In this document: positions 1-10,428 of the stretch, piece by piece | How positions within the stretch are numbered: position 1 is the first letter of the stretch | Layout: every line of letters begins with the position of its first letter | From: Burkholderiales bacterium | GTDB lineage: Bacteria; Pseudomonadota; Gammaproteobacteria; Burkholderiales; Casimicrobiaceae | Direction: 5' to 3' | Assembly (NCBI GenBank): GCA_025354165.1 | Contig: JANXNI010000032.1 | Coordinates: 1 to 64,000 of the forward strand | DNA: 64,000 nucleotides | The notes under the pieces: generated by a model | Seen by the model: only the letters and a program-made list of their open reading frames with translations | What the model was told of the DNA's origin: nothing | Database searches by the model: none | Program-made: the position numbers and the translations under genes

Positions 1-599
1 TCAGCTTCATGCGTGACGGGCCGCTCGATATGCGCATGGACCAGTCCGTCGGCCAGTCGGCTGCCGGGTGGATTGCTACAGCGTCAATCAACGACATAAC
101 GGAGGTCATCCGTGACTACGGTGAAGAGCGGTTTGCTTCGAGGATTGCAGCAGCGATTGTTGAGGCACGCCAGCGGCAACCGGTCGAGCGAACCGTTCAG
201 CTTGCGCAGATTGTCGAAAAAGCCGTCCCAGCGCGGTGGACAGGGCAGCATCCGGCCACGAAAACCTTCCAGGCTATTCGGATTCACATCAATCAAGAGC
301 TCGAGGAACTCCGAATGGCGCTGAGCGCGGCGCTGCCTCTGCTCGCGCCCGGTGGCCGCCTCGCGGTCATTTCGTTTCATTCACTTGAAGATCGCATCGT
401 CAAGCTTTGGATGCGCGATCAGGCGGGGCGTACACCGGAAGATCCGCGTTTGCGTTATTTGCCCAGGACCGCGAGTGCTTCCGCGCGGCTTAAATTGGTG
501 GGCAAAGATGCCGCGCCATCGGAGGAAGAAATTAGCGCGAATCCACGCTCTCGTAGCGCTCGTCTGCGTGTGGCAGAAAAGCTTGGGGTATCGCTTTGA
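1..599 (+). CDS. rsmH: 16S rRNA (cytosine1402-N4)-methyltransferase RsmH, 5' end outside window
   Basis: C-terminal two thirds of RsmH (MraW), the SAM-dependent enzyme that methylates N4 of C1402 in the ribosomal P site. The reading frame is open from the first base, so the gene enters from the left; the Met at base 9 is internal. Visible family motifs are RDGPLDMRMD near the start and AVISFHSLEDRIVK near residue 120 of the visible part. Its TGA overlaps the TTG start of ftsL. It opens the dcw cluster, where rsmH normally precedes ftsL and ftsI. Confidence 0.95.
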   Translation, partial: SFMRDGPLDMRMDQSVGQSAAGWIATASINDITEVIRDYGEERFASRIAAAIVEARQRQPVERTVQLAQIVEKAVPARWTGQHPATKTFQAIRIHINQELEELRMALSAALPLLAPGGRLAVISFHSLEDRIVKLWMRDQAGRTPEDPRLRYLPRTASASARLKLVGKDAAPSEEEISANPRSRSARLRVAEKLGVSL

Positions 600-886
600 C
601 AAAAGTGAATATTGTGCTGGCGATTCTGGTCTGGGCAAGCGCATTTGCGCTGGTGAGCAGCCAATATCGTGTGCGTCACCTCACTATCGAAATCAATCGC
701 GCGCGCGACGTCGCCTATCAACTCGAATCAGATCGCAATCGCGCAACGCTCGTGCAGTCGCGCCTATCGACACCAACGATTGTGGAGCGCACCGCACGTG
801 AGCGGCTGGGCATGGATTTGCCGGAAGGCGCACGGACGCAGCTCGTTGAGCTCGGCGGACCGGAAAACGCCGCGAGCGCGCAATGA
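596..886 (+). CDS. ftsL: Cell division protein FtsL
   Basis: Small bitopic division protein of 96 residues. Residues about 4-22 are one hydrophobic segment, followed by a periplasmic helix with heptad-like spacing and the short conserved end TARERLGMDLPEGART. FtsL joins FtsB and FtsQ in the divisome and activates FtsWI. The start is a TTG at 596 sharing TTGA with the rsmH stop; no ATG gives the membrane segment. The gene overlaps ftsI by ATGA. Identification rests on position, size and topology, since FtsL is poorly conserved. Confidence 0.9.
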   Translation: MTKVNIVLAILVWASAFALVSSQYRVRHLTIEINRARDVAYQLESDRNRATLVQSRLSTPTIVERTARERLGMDLPEGARTQLVELGGPENAASAQ

Positions 887-2640
887 AGTCAGCCGCCAAA
901 AGCTCATCGAATAAAGGTGCACCGCAGTACGCCATTTGGCGTGTCCGCGCGGTGGCGTACGGTCTACTCGTCGGCTTCGTCGTACTTGCGGGTCGTGGTC
1001 TCTACCTACAGGTCGTGCAGCACGATGATTTGACCAAGCGTGGCGATGCGCGCACCACGCGCGATCTCGTATTGCCTGCGCATCGTGGCCGATTGCTTGA
1101 TCGCGAAGGTGCGGTACTCGCATCGAGCGTTCCGGCGCGCGGCGTGTTCGCGTTTCCTGATCAAGTTGAACTCACGACGCCGCAGCGGGACGGCCTTGCC
1201 AAAGCATTGAATTTACGCACGACAGACCTTGATCGCAAGCTCGACAGCGAGCGCGATCTTGTGTTCCTCGCGCGTGGCATTGCGCCGGAACAAGGGCAGG
1301 CGATCACGGCGCTGAAAATCCCCGGCGTCGCCGTGCAAACGGAATACAAACGTGAATATCCTTCGCAAGAAGTGATGGGCCAGGTACTGGGCATCACCAA
1401 CGTCGATGACGTCGGTCAGGAAGGGCTCGAACTCGCGCAGAACGAATGGCTCTCAGGACGACCCGGCGCTCGTCGCGTGACGATTGATCGTCGTGGCAGT
1501 GTCGTAGAAGAGCTGGGTGCAGTGCGCGCCCCGCAGCAGGGACGAGACTTGCAACTCGCGCTTGATAGTCGTCTGCAACATCTGGCGTTCCGTGAACTCA
1601 AACGGGGCGTTGACGCGCATCGCGCTAAAGGCGGCGCTGCGGTAGTGCTTGATGCGCACTCCGGCGAGATCGTCGCGTTGGTGAACTACCCGACATCGAA
1701 GCCGGGGGATCGCTCAGCAGCTGCAACTGGCGGGTTGCGCAATCGCGCCGTGGCCGATTTGTTCGAGCCCGGTTCGACGATGAAACCGTTCACGATCTCC
1801 ACGGCAATTGAAATCGGTGTGTTGAAACCCGATGCGCTGATACCCATGCCGACCAGCACCTATACGTTGAATGGCGCAACGATCCGCGACGCCCACACGA
1901 TTGGCAGCAACGGCGTCGCCTCAGTCACCGAAATCTTGCAGAAATCGAGCAACGTCGGTACCGCGAAAATCGCCGAGCGATTGCCTAACGAAGTGATGTG
2001 GCGGCAGCTTCAGCGTGCAGGATTTGGCCGCGCACCGCAGACGGGCGTTCCGGGTGAAGCACACGGTCGTTTGCGCGCACCGCAATCGTGGCGTCCGATT
2101 GAAAAAGCGACGATGAGCTACGGCTATGGTCTCTCCGTCAACCTCGTTCAGTTGGCTCGCGCCTACACGATCTTTGCCAATCAGGGCGCACTCGTCGATG
2201 TAACTTTGCTCAAGAACGGCGGCGCTGCGCGACAAACGCAGGTGTATTCACCGAAGACGATTGCCATGGTGCTTCCGATGCTCGAAAAGGCGACTTCGAA
2301 GGAAGGCACCGCGCCGCTGTCACAGATTCCCGGATACCGCGTCGCTGGTAAAACCGGCACTGCAAAAAAGTTGGTCGGTGCGGTGTATTCCGAAGGCCGC
2401 TACGTCGCGTCATTTGTGGGGTTGGCTCCCGTGAGCAATCCGCGCTACGTGGTCGCTGTGATGATTGACGAGCCGGCTGGAGGCGTTTTCTACGGCGGGC
2501 AAGTCGCAGCTCCGGTGTTTTCCAGCATCATGGGACAGACGCTGCGCCTGATGGAAGCGCCGTATGACGCACCACTGCCGAATCAACCGACGCCTGCTGC
2601 TTCCGACACGGTCGTTGCTATCGTCCGGGAGGGCAATTGA
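883..2640 (+). CDS. ftsI: Peptidoglycan D,D-transpeptidase FtsI (PBP3)
   Basis: Septal class B penicillin-binding protein, 585 residues, which cross-links peptidoglycan at the division site. A membrane anchor lies at about residues 25-45, followed by the PBP dimer domain (RGRLLDREG near 67) and the transpeptidase domain. The active site is complete: S298-T-M-K with nucleophile Ser298, S355-S-N, and K490-T-G. It starts by ATGA overlap with ftsL and its TGA shares one base with the murE ATG, so translation is probably coupled. Confidence 0.97.
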   Translation: MKSAAKSSSNKGAPQYAIWRVRAVAYGLLVGFVVLAGRGLYLQVVQHDDLTKRGDARTTRDLVLPAHRGRLLDREGAVLASSVPARGVFAFPDQVELTTPQRDGLAKALNLRTTDLDRKLDSERDLVFLARGIAPEQGQAITALKIPGVAVQTEYKREYPSQEVMGQVLGITNVDDVGQEGLELAQNEWLSGRPGARRVTIDRRGSVVEELGAVRAPQQGRDLQLALDSRLQHLAFRELKRGVDAHRAKGGAAVVLDAHSGEIVALVNYPTSKPGDRSAAATGGLRNRAVADLFEPGSTMKPFTISTAIEIGVLKPDALIPMPTSTYTLNGATIRDAHTIGSNGVASVTEILQKSSNVGTAKIAERLPNEVMWRQLQRAGFGRAPQTGVPGEAHGRLRAPQSWRPIEKATMSYGYGLSVNLVQLARAYTIFANQGALVDVTLLKNGGAARQTQVYSPKTIAMVLPMLEKATSKEGTAPLSQIPGYRVAGKTGTAKKLVGAVYSEGRYVASFVGLAPVSNPRYVVAVMIDEPAGGVFYGGQVAAPVFSSIMGQTLRLMEAPYDAPLPNQPTPAASDTVVAIVREGN

Positions 2641-4154
2641 TGCTGACGGCGGACGCTGTTGTTGCGGCGCTTGACCGGCATCGCGTCAAGCGTCAACGCA
2701 TGACTGTCGACTCGCGCAGCATCGTGCCTGGCGACGTGTTTGTTGCAATCCCTGGCGCGCGCGCGGATGGTCGCCACTACATGGCTGCTGCGGCATCGCT
2801 CGGCGCAACTGCAATTCTGCGTGAACCCTCAGGCGCGGCGGATCACCGTCTCGCCGTTCCAGTGCTTGACGTCCCCGATCTTGCGGCGAATCTCGGCGCT
2901 ATTGCCGACACGTTCTACAGCCGTCCATCCGCTCACGTTCGTGTTTACGGCGTCACAGGCACCAACGGAAAGACGTCCATCGTCAACTGGCTTGCGCAGG
3001 CCTACACATTACTCGGGCAACCGTGCGGTGCGATTGGCACTCTGGGTGTGACTCTCGGCGAACAGTCATGGCCGACGAACAACACCACACCTGACGCGGC
3101 ATCGGTGCACACAATTCTTCATGATTTGAAAGTTGCTGGCGCACAAGCTGTCGCGATGGAAGTCAGCTCGCACGGGCTAGAACTGGGCCGCGTCGCAGGC
3201 GTTCGATTCGCAACGGCAATTTTCACAAATCTAACGCAAGATCATCTCGACTTTCACGGCAGCATGGAAGCTTACGGTGCGGCGAAGGCGAAGCTTTTCA
3301 CCGACTATCCCGTGCTATGCCGTATCGTGAATGCCGATGATCTATTTGGTGCAGAGCTCATCGCTCGTGGTCTGCCCAATACCTTGTCTTATGGCCTGGA
3401 TCGAGGTGACGTGCGTGCCGACGTCGTCTCGATGTCGTCCAGCGGCATGCAACTCACGCTTCACTTCAGAGGCAAGACAGCAAGCGTCAACACGGCACTG
3501 ATTGGTCGTTTCAACGCCGCTAATCTTATGGCGGTCGCTGCCACATTACTTGCTGAAAATAATGAAGTTGATGCTGTCGCTTCGGTGCTCGAAACGCTAA
3601 CGGCGGCACCGGGCCGCATGCAGCGTGTTGTCACGGAGTCAACTGCTGATTTGCCAAGCGTCTACGTCGACTATGCGCACACACCTGACGCGCTGGCCAA
3701 AGCGCTCGATACTGTGCGTGAAACGAAACCGCGATCGCTCGCCGTTGTCTTCGGGTGCGGTGGTGATCGTGATCGTAGCAAGCGCCCCATCATGGGCAAA
3801 ATCGCTGCAGATCGCGCGGATCGTGTTTATGTGACCAGTGACAATCCACGCTCCGAATCACCCGAAAGTATCGTCGCTGAAATCGTCAACGGTTTCACAG
3901 TTCTGCCAGCGCGCCAGAGTATCGTATTGCGCCGAGAAGCGATCCACACCGCAATCACCGAAGCGAGCGCCAATGACGCGGTATTGATCGCGGGAAAAGG
4001 TCACGAGAATTTTCAGGAAATTGCGGGAGTACGGCATCCATTTTCAGACGTCGCGGAAGCTCAAATCGCACTGGCCCAATGGGGCACAAGTTTGCGCAGT
4101 GGGGCAATGGATTCCGGCGCGCCTCAAAACATCGGGAGCCAGCATGTGGTCTAG
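2640..4154 (+). CDS. murE: UDP-MurNAc-tripeptide synthetase MurE
   Basis: Adds the third stem amino acid to UDP-MurNAc-L-Ala-D-Glu in the cytoplasm; 504 residues. The ATP loop GTNGKT begins at residue 107. D401-N-P-R404 is the motif that selects meso-diaminopimelate, and AGKGHE lies further on. I chose the ATG at 2640, which overlaps the ftsI stop by one base; a TTG one codon upstream is also possible. The last 11 bases overlap murF, and the protein ends in HVV, as MurC does. Confidence 0.96.
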   Translation: MLTADAVVAALDRHRVKRQRMTVDSRSIVPGDVFVAIPGARADGRHYMAAAASLGATAILREPSGAADHRLAVPVLDVPDLAANLGAIADTFYSRPSAHVRVYGVTGTNGKTSIVNWLAQAYTLLGQPCGAIGTLGVTLGEQSWPTNNTTPDAASVHTILHDLKVAGAQAVAMEVSSHGLELGRVAGVRFATAIFTNLTQDHLDFHGSMEAYGAAKAKLFTDYPVLCRIVNADDLFGAELIARGLPNTLSYGLDRGDVRADVVSMSSSGMQLTLHFRGKTASVNTALIGRFNAANLMAVAATLLAENNEVDAVASVLETLTAAPGRMQRVVTESTADLPSVYVDYAHTPDALAKALDTVRETKPRSLAVVFGCGGDRDRSKRPIMGKIAADRADRVYVTSDNPRSESPESIVAEIVNGFTVLPARQSIVLRREAIHTAITEASANDAVLIAGKGHENFQEIAGVRHPFSDVAEAQIALAQWGTSLRSGAMDSGAPQNIGSQHVV

Positions 4155-5499
4155 CGCTTTTCTCGCTGAAGCCTGCGTCGCAAAAGCCAGCGGCCCGGTG
4201 CAGAATTTCGCCTCGGTTTCTTGCGACAGTCGTACCGTTCAGGCAGGTGCGTTGTACGTCGCGCTCTCGGGCGAGAACTTTGACGGTCATCGCTTCGTGG
4301 CGCAAGCGATTGCTGCGGGTGCGACCGGTGTTCTGGTTTCACAGTCGGTTGAATGCGACAGCAACGTCACTGTGCTGCAAGTCAGCGACACGCTCAAAGC
4401 ATTGCAGGACATGGCGCACGCATCGCGCCTCGCGTTTGACGGCCCCCTGATCGCAGTAACCGGTAGTAACGGGAAAACGACGACGAAGGAAATGATCGCG
4501 TCGCTGCTGCGTGAGCAATACGGCGAACACGCCGTCCTTGCGACGGTTGGCAATCTGAACAATCACATCGGAGTGCCTCTAACTTTGCTGGCGCGCAAGC
4601 CATCTCATCGCGTGGCCGTGATTGAGATGGGGATGAATCATTTCGGTGAAATTGCGCTGCTGACGAAGCTGACTGAGCCAACGATTGCGGTCATCACCAA
4701 TGCTGGGCCCGCACATCTCGAAGGCGTGGGATCCGTGGAAGGCGTGGCCGAGGCCAAGGGTGAAATCTTCGCTGGATTGCGTGATGACGGCTTTGCGGTA
4801 ATCAACGCAGACGACGCATTTGCGGCGTATTGGCAAGTGCTGACACAAACCCGCAATTGCGTGAGTTTCGGTCTCATCTCGAAGGCGACCGTTTATGGAC
4901 GGTTCACACCGCCCAATCGTCTGAATTTCCAAATTGAATCGGCTCAATGTTCGGTACAACTACGCCAGGAAGGCGCTCACAATGCCGCCAACGCTCTCGC
5001 TGCCGCTGCCGTCGGACACGCCCTTTCGATTCCAGTGGCGACCATCCAGCGCGGTCTTGAATCCGCAGGCAACGTCGGTGGTCGACTCACGACTCGGCCA
5101 TTCGTCAAAGGCTCCACGCTGATTGACGATAGCTACAACGCGAATCCCGCATCAATGCGCGCGGCGGCACAAGTGTTGGTATCGCACGCAACACCGCGCT
5201 TCCTTGCAATCGGGGACATGGGTGAATTGGGCGATGCAAGCGACGCATTGCATGACGCGCTGGCGTTCGACTTGAGCACGCTTCCGCTTGACGGCGTGTT
5301 CACGCTAGGCCCGCGCATGAAGCGCGCCGCAAGTGCGTTGGGTTCGCGTGGACAGGCCTTCGACAATGTTGAATCGCTTTCCGATGCGTTGTTCAATCGG
5401 TTGAGCCCAGGCGCAACGCTATTAGTGAAAGGCTCCCGCTCGATGGCCATGGAACGCGTGATCGAAAAACTTGAAAACCTGTCACAGGGAGGCGGCTGA
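4144..5499 (+). CDS. murF: UDP-MurNAc-pentapeptide synthetase MurF
   Basis: Ligates D-Ala-D-Ala to the UDP-MurNAc-tripeptide, the last cytoplasmic peptide step; 451 residues. The ATP loop [11 protein letters not shown] has its first Gly near residue 107, and [12 protein letters not shown] lies in the C-terminal domain. The frame is open upstream, but homology begins just after the ATG at 4144 ([13 protein letters not shown]), within the last 11 bases of murE. The stop shares one base with the mraY ATG. Confidence 0.96.
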   Translation: MWSSAFLAEACVAKASGPVQNFASVSCDSRTVQAGALYVALSGENFDGHRFVAQAIAAGATGVLVSQSVECDSNVTVLQVSDTLKALQDMAHASRLAFDGPLIAVTGSNGKTTTKEMIASLLREQYGEHAVLATVGNLNNHIGVPLTLLARKPSHRVAVIEMGMNHFGEIALLTKLTEPTIAVITNAGPAHLEGVGSVEGVAEAKGEIFAGLRDDGFAVINADDAFAAYWQVLTQTRNCVSFGLISKATVYGRFTPPNRLNFQIESAQCSVQLRQEGAHNAANALAAAAVGHALSIPVATIQRGLESAGNVGGRLTTRPFVKGSTLIDDSYNANPASMRAAAQVLVSHATPRFLAIGDMGELGDASDALHDALAFDLSTLPLDGVFTLGPRMKRAASALGSRGQAFDNVESLSDALFNRLSPGATLLVKGSRSMAMERVIEKLENLSQGGG

Positions 5500-6653
5500 T
5501 GCTGCTTTGGCTTGCCAATCTTTTGAGCGCTGAGGTGCGGGCCTTTAGCGCGCTGACGTACATCACGTTGCGCAGTGTGCTTGCATGCGCCACTGCGATG
5601 GCCATCGCGCTGGCGATTGGTCCGCGCATGATTCGCTGGTTGATCACGATGAAGATTGGCCAGGCGGTCAGAAGTGATGGGCCGCAATCGCATTTGTCCA
5701 AGCAAGGGACGCCGACGATGGGCGGCGCGATGGTGTTAACAGCAATCGCGATATCAACCCTGCTGTGGGCCGATTTGAGTAATCGTTTTGTATGGGTAGT
5801 TCTTTTCGTGATGATCGGATTTGGCGCAATCGGCTGGGTCGATGACTACCGCAAAGTCGTGCACAAGAATCCTAAAGGGATGTCTGCGAAAGAGAAATTA
5901 TTCTGGCAAGCCCTGATTGGATTGATTGCGTCGACTTACCTCGCATTCGCTGTTTCCGCGCCGAGCACCAGCAAGATTTTCAACCTGATATTTCTGTGGG
6001 TACAAAGCGGATTCACGAACGATCTGCCGTCTAAGGCCGATTTGATCGTTCCGTTCTTCAAGAACATAGCTTATCCGCTGGGCGTGTTCGGATTTATTTC
6101 TCTGACGTGGTTAGTGATTGTTGGCACCAGCAATGCAGTCAACCTGACGGACGGGCTCGATGGGCTCGCGATCATGCCCGTGGTGATGGTCGGAAGCGCG
6201 CTCGCCGTGTTTGCTTACGTAGTCGGGCGAGTTGACTACTCACGCTACTTATTGTTTCCGTACATTCCCGGCGCTGGCGAATTGATGGTGTTCTGCGGCG
6301 CGATGGCGGGCGCGGGGCTTGGCTTTTTGTGGTTTAACGCTTATCCGGCTCGCGTGTTTATGGGGGACGTGGGCGCGTTGTCGCTCGGCGCGTCGCTCGG
6401 TACGATTGCTGTGATCGTGCGTCAGGAAATCGTGCTCGTGGTGATGGGCGGCGTGTTTGTCGCGGAGACGCTCTCGGTCATGATCCAAGTCGGTTACTTC
6501 AAGTACAGCAAGGGCAAGCGCGTGTTCCGAATGGCGCCGCTGCATCATCATTTCGAGCTCAGTGGCTGGCAAGAAAATCACGTGGTGATCCGATTCTGGA
6601 TCGTCACTATGTTTCTTGTGCTTGCCGGTCTTTCAACGTTGAAATTGCGCTAG
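5499..6653 (+). CDS. mraY: Phospho-MurNAc-pentapeptide translocase MraY
   Basis: Polytopic inner-membrane enzyme, 384 residues, that transfers phospho-MurNAc-pentapeptide to undecaprenyl phosphate to give lipid I. Family signatures are visible: KQGTPTMGG near residue 70, D115-D116-[13 protein letters not shown] at 215-224 with the metal-binding aspartates, and APLHHHFEL near the C-terminus. The length is typical. Its ATG overlaps the murF TGA by one base. A 15-base gap separates it from murD. Confidence 0.97.
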   Translation: MLLWLANLLSAEVRAFSALTYITLRSVLACATAMAIALAIGPRMIRWLITMKIGQAVRSDGPQSHLSKQGTPTMGGAMVLTAIAISTLLWADLSNRFVWVVLFVMIGFGAIGWVDDYRKVVHKNPKGMSAKEKLFWQALIGLIASTYLAFAVSAPSTSKIFNLIFLWVQSGFTNDLPSKADLIVPFFKNIAYPLGVFGFISLTWLVIVGTSNAVNLTDGLDGLAIMPVVMVGSALAVFAYVVGRVDYSRYLLFPYIPGAGELMVFCGAMAGAGLGFLWFNAYPARVFMGDVGALSLGASLGTIAVIVRQEIVLVVMGGVFVAETLSVMIQVGYFKYSKGKRVFRMAPLHHHFELSGWQENHVVIRFWIVTMFLVLAGLSTLKLR

Positions 6654-6668
6654 AAGAGATTCTCAGAA

Positions 6669-8060
6669 GTGTTTCATTGCGAAAATGCCAAAGCAACAGT
6701 CGTGGGCCTCGGTGCCACGGGGCTGTCGCTTGTGCGTTTTTTGCGGAAACGCGGCGCTGTCGTGACGGTTGTCGACGGCAATGAAGCGCCTTCGGCTTTG
6801 GAACAATTACAACGCGATTTTCCTGAGGTTACGTTCCGGTCAGTGAATATGGCGCGCGATGTGTTGCCAGCGTCTGACTTCATCGCGCTTTCTCCGGGCG
6901 TGCCACGCGCCTCGACATCAGTGGCGCAAGCGTTGGCGTCGGGGACACCTGCGTACGGCGACATTGAGCTGTTTGCGCGCGAGGTTTCCCCGGACGCATC
7001 GGTATTCGCTGTGACGGGCTCCAATGGCAAAACGACTACCACCGCGTTAGCGGGTCAACTCGCAACGCGTGCGCGCAGTGACGCGCGTGTTGCTGGCAAT
7101 ATTGGCGTCCCCATCCTCGACGCACTGGCCGAAACGCCGACGTGTTCAACGTGGGTGCTGGAACTGTCCAGTTTCCAGCTCGAATCTACTGAATCACTGC
7201 GACTGGAATCGGCGGCAGTAATCAACGTCACTGACAATCACCTGGATCGCTACCCGAGTTTCTTTGGCTATGCAGCGTCGAAGGAGCGTATCTTTTCGCA
7301 TGCAAAACGGCAGGTGCTCAATCGGACTGATCTGTGGTCGATAAGCATGCGTCGTGCCGGTGTTAGCGCCGTGAGCTTTGGCGCAGATTGCCCCGAAAAT
7401 GCGGACGACTTTGGCGTTAAAGCCACTGGAGGCACGCAAACATTGATGCATGGACAAACACCCGTGCTCCCTGTCGGCGAAATGGGCATCGGCGGCGCAC
7501 ACAATGCCCAGAACGCCCTCGCTGCATTAGCGCTAACGCGTTCGCTCGATGTGCAGTTGTCCGCGCAACGTGAAGTGTTGCGCAACTTCTCCGGCATGCC
7601 GCACCGCTTTCAGTCGATTGGTTCAATTGATGGAATCAACATCATTGACGACTCCAAAGCGACCACGGTTATCGCTACGGCTGCGGCGCTTTCCGGCAAC
7701 GCGACACCTACCTGGTTGATTGCGGGGGGCGACGGCAAGGGTCAGGCGTTTGCTGCGCTGGGTCGTATCGCATCAAAGTCCTGCAGGGCAGTGCATTTGA
7801 TCGGTCGCGATGCGGCGATGATCGCGTCTGCTCTGCAAGCGACCGGTGTCCCGCACAGAATTTTCACGACACTTGACGATGCTACGTATGCCGCACTCGA
7901 TGGGGCAGTGGCAGGCGACCAGGTGTTGTTATCGCCCGCATGTGCTAGCTGGGACATGTTCCGCAACTACGGGCACCGTGCCGAAGTCTTCGCTGCTGCG
8001 GCGCGCGAATGGGCGCGCGCGCATGGCCGAACGTTCGTCGCGCGCGGAGGACACGCATAG
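6669..8060 (+). CDS. murD: UDP-MurNAc-L-alanine:D-glutamate ligase MurD
   Basis: Second Mur ligase, 463 residues. An N-terminal Rossmann-like UDP-binding domain (VVGLGATGLSLVRFL) is followed by the ATP loop TGSNGKTTT with Lys121 and by a C-terminal ligase domain. The start is GTG at 6669; it gives an N-terminus of family length just before the UDP-binding strand, with a purine-rich AGAAGAGA upstream. The TAG stop shares its last base with the GTG of ftsW. Confidence 0.95.
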   Translation: MFHCENAKATVVGLGATGLSLVRFLRKRGAVVTVVDGNEAPSALEQLQRDFPEVTFRSVNMARDVLPASDFIALSPGVPRASTSVAQALASGTPAYGDIELFAREVSPDASVFAVTGSNGKTTTTALAGQLATRARSDARVAGNIGVPILDALAETPTCSTWVLELSSFQLESTESLRLESAAVINVTDNHLDRYPSFFGYAASKERIFSHAKRQVLNRTDLWSISMRRAGVSAVSFGADCPENADDFGVKATGGTQTLMHGQTPVLPVGEMGIGGAHNAQNALAALALTRSLDVQLSAQREVLRNFSGMPHRFQSIGSIDGINIIDDSKATTVIATAAALSGNATPTWLIAGGDGKGQAFAALGRIASKSCRAVHLIGRDAAMIASALQATGVPHRIFTTLDDATYAALDGAVAGDQVLLSPACASWDMFRNYGHRAEVFAAAAREWARAHGRTFVARGGHA

Positions 8061-9340
8061 TGAGTGTCGCAAGCATTGCCTCCGCTGTGTCGCAATGGCC
8101 AACGCGCATGGGCGATTGGTTTCGTCTGCGTGTGAGTAAGGATTCGGGTAACGGTGGGCGCACAACCTCCACCCGCTCACCGGCGGCGAGTGCAGGCGAG
8201 TTCGACATCACGATGCTGTGGGTGATCGCGATGTTGGTTGCAGTTGGTTTGCTGATGGTCTACTCGTCGTCGATTGCCAGCGCCAGTGAGAGCAAGTTCA
8301 CTCGCTTTTCTCCCACCTATTTCTTTGTTCGACAGTGCCTATTCGTATTGATTGGTTTGGTGCTGGCGCTGTTTGTGTTCGACACGTCCGTGCGCACCTG
8401 GGAGCGCATTGCGTCATACGTATTCATTGTTGCGCTGGTGCTGGTGATTTTGGTGCTAATTCCCGGAATCGGCCGTGTTGTAAATGGTGCACGTCGCTGG
8501 ATTCCGCTGGGGCCGTTTAGCTTGCAACCGTCGGAGCTGATGAAGTTTGCGATGGTGCTATTTGCGGCGCGCTATGCCGTCAACAAAGCCAATGTATTGC
8601 ATGCGGCGCAACCGTTGAAACAAAGCCTGCTCAAAGGCTTGGGCCCGTTCTTGCTTATTGCACTACTTGTCAGCGTGGCTCTTTTGCGCGAGCCGGACTT
8701 CGGCGCAACCCTCGTAGTGCTAAGCACCGGTTTGCTGATTCTTTTCATGGCGGGACTTGATCACCGTTTGGTCATGCCCGTTGTCGTGCTGGGTCTGATC
8801 GCTGCCATCGCGTTGGTGTGGTTGGAGCCTTATCGCCTTGAACGCATCTTCGGCTTTCTTGATCCATGGAAAGAAGAGTTTGGCAAGGGCTATCAATTGA
8901 CGCAATCACTCATGGCGATTGGACGTGGCGGGTTGTTTGGCTTGGGCCTTGGCGCTGGCGTTTCCAAGCACTATTACCTACCCGAAGCACACACCGATTT
9001 CATCCTTGCCGTGACTGCCGAAGAGCTGGGTCTTGTTGGCGTTTGCGCCGTCATCGGCGCATTCGCCTGGCTCACATGGCGCGCGTTTGCCATTGGTCGC
9101 GTAGCTCGACAACTTGAGCAGCCTTTCGCTGCTTTGGTGGCACAGGGCATCGGCACGCTGTTCGGAATTCAGTCGCTCATCAATATCGCCGTGAATATGG
9201 GTTTCGCGCCGACCAAGGGCCTCACACTGCCGCTCATGTCCTACGGTGGCAGCGGTATGGTTGCCAGTCTTATCACGCTCTCCGTACTGCTACGCATCGA
9301 CTGGGAAAACCGTCGCCTGTCGCGGGGGTTCAAGGTATGA
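8060..9340 (+). CDS. ftsW: Septal peptidoglycan glycosyltransferase FtsW
   Basis: SEDS-family polymerase, 426 residues, working with FtsI at the septum. About ten membrane helices follow an N-terminal cytoplasmic tail of roughly 50 residues. GARRWIPLGPFSLQPSE, the acidic loop with REPDFGA, and the C-terminal LMSYGGSGM are typical. I chose the GTG at 8060: it has a strong CGGAGG ribosome site at 8044-8049 and overlaps the murD stop by one base. An upstream ATG at 8009 would lie inside murD. ATGA overlap with murG. Confidence 0.95.
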   Translation: MSVASIASAVSQWPTRMGDWFRLRVSKDSGNGGRTTSTRSPAASAGEFDITMLWVIAMLVAVGLLMVYSSSIASASESKFTRFSPTYFFVRQCLFVLIGLVLALFVFDTSVRTWERIASYVFIVALVLVILVLIPGIGRVVNGARRWIPLGPFSLQPSELMKFAMVLFAARYAVNKANVLHAAQPLKQSLLKGLGPFLLIALLVSVALLREPDFGATLVVLSTGLLILFMAGLDHRLVMPVVVLGLIAAIALVWLEPYRLERIFGFLDPWKEEFGKGYQLTQSLMAIGRGGLFGLGLGAGVSKHYYLPEAHTDFILAVTAEELGLVGVCAVIGAFAWLTWRAFAIGRVARQLEQPFAALVAQGIGTLFGIQSLINIAVNMGFAPTKGLTLPLMSYGGSGMVASLITLSVLLRIDWENRRLSRGFKV

Positions 9341-10428
9341 CCCCGCACTTGCTCATGATGGCAGGCGGGACGGGTGGCCACATTTTTCCGGGGCTTGCCG
9401 TCGCGCGCGCGCTGCGTGAACGCGGCTGGCGTGTGACGTGGCTCGGCACCCATAGCGGCATGGAGCAAACGCTGGTGCCAAAGGATTTATTTCCACTGCA
9501 TACGGTTGCGTTTGAAGGGATTGTCGGGCGTGGGATCAAGCCAAAATTGGCGCTACCGTTTCGCCTGTTTTTCGCTTATCGGCAAGCACGAAAACTTTTG
9601 GCCGAACTACGGCCCGATGTGGTGATGGGCATGGGTGGTTATCCCACCGTCCCGGGCGGTCTTGCCGCATCGAATAAGGGCATTCCGCTGGTAATTCACC
9701 AGAGCGATGCAGTCGCAGGACTGGCAAACAAATGCCTGGCGCATTTTGCAGATCGCGTGCTGGTTGGATTTGCCACAGTGTTCGCAGATGTCGGCTCGAA
9801 GCGCGTTGTCACGGGTAATCCGATTCGCCCCGAGTTTGCGCAGTACGATGATCCCGCATCGCGTTTTGCTGCTCGGACGGGGCCACTGCGCATGTTGCTG
9901 ATGGGCGGCAGCCGGGGCGCGGACGCGATCAACAAATTGCTGCCTGCAGCGCTAGCGTTGATTCCCGAAGACCAACGCCCGGTTGTCACGCATCAGGCGG
10001 GCAAAGGCTCCCGCGACGCGACTTTAGCGCTATACGAAAGTGCGCATGTCAACGCAAGTATTGTCGAGTTCATCGATGACTCGCCGCGCGCCCTGGCCGA
10101 ATGCGATGTCTTCATTGGTCGCAGTGGCGCAAGCACCGTGTCCGAACTGGCAGCGCTGGGCGTCGCGTCGATTCTGATTCCTTATCCGCACCACAAGGAT
10201 CAGCAGCAACTGCACAACGCCCAGGTTTTAGAAGCCGTAGGCGCGGCGACAGTGTTCAATCAACTCACTTTGACCAAGGAAGCGATCGCGGCGCACATTC
10301 TCGCGCTCACGCGCGAGAGCTGCCTGACGATGGCAAAGGCAGCGATTGCTGTCGCGAAGCCAATGGCAACGTCTGAAATTTGCGACGTGGTTGAGCAGAT
10401 CGCCGCGAACAACGGGGTAGCCGCGTGA
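9337..10428 (+). CDS. murG: Lipid II synthase MurG
   Basis: GT28-family glycosyltransferase, 363 residues, peripheral on the inner face of the membrane. It adds GlcNAc to lipid I to make lipid II. The glycine-rich loop [10 protein letters not shown] is at residues 10-19, a second loop ([12 protein letters not shown]) is central, and the UDP-GlcNAc region reads [15 protein letters not shown]. Start by ATGA overlap with ftsW; stop by GTGA overlap with murC. Confidence 0.97.
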   Translation: MTPHLLMMAGGTGGHIFPGLAVARALRERGWRVTWLGTHSGMEQTLVPKDLFPLHTVAFEGIVGRGIKPKLALPFRLFFAYRQARKLLAELRPDVVMGMGGYPTVPGGLAASNKGIPLVIHQSDAVAGLANKCLAHFADRVLVGFATVFADVGSKRVVTGNPIRPEFAQYDDPASRFAARTGPLRMLLMGGSRGADAINKLLPAALALIPEDQRPVVTHQAGKGSRDATLALYESAHVNASIVEFIDDSPRALAECDVFIGRSGASTVSELAALGVASILIPYPHHKDQQQLHNAQVLEAVGAATVFNQLTLTKEAIAAHILALTRESCLTMAKAAIAVAKPMATSEICDVVEQIAANNGVAA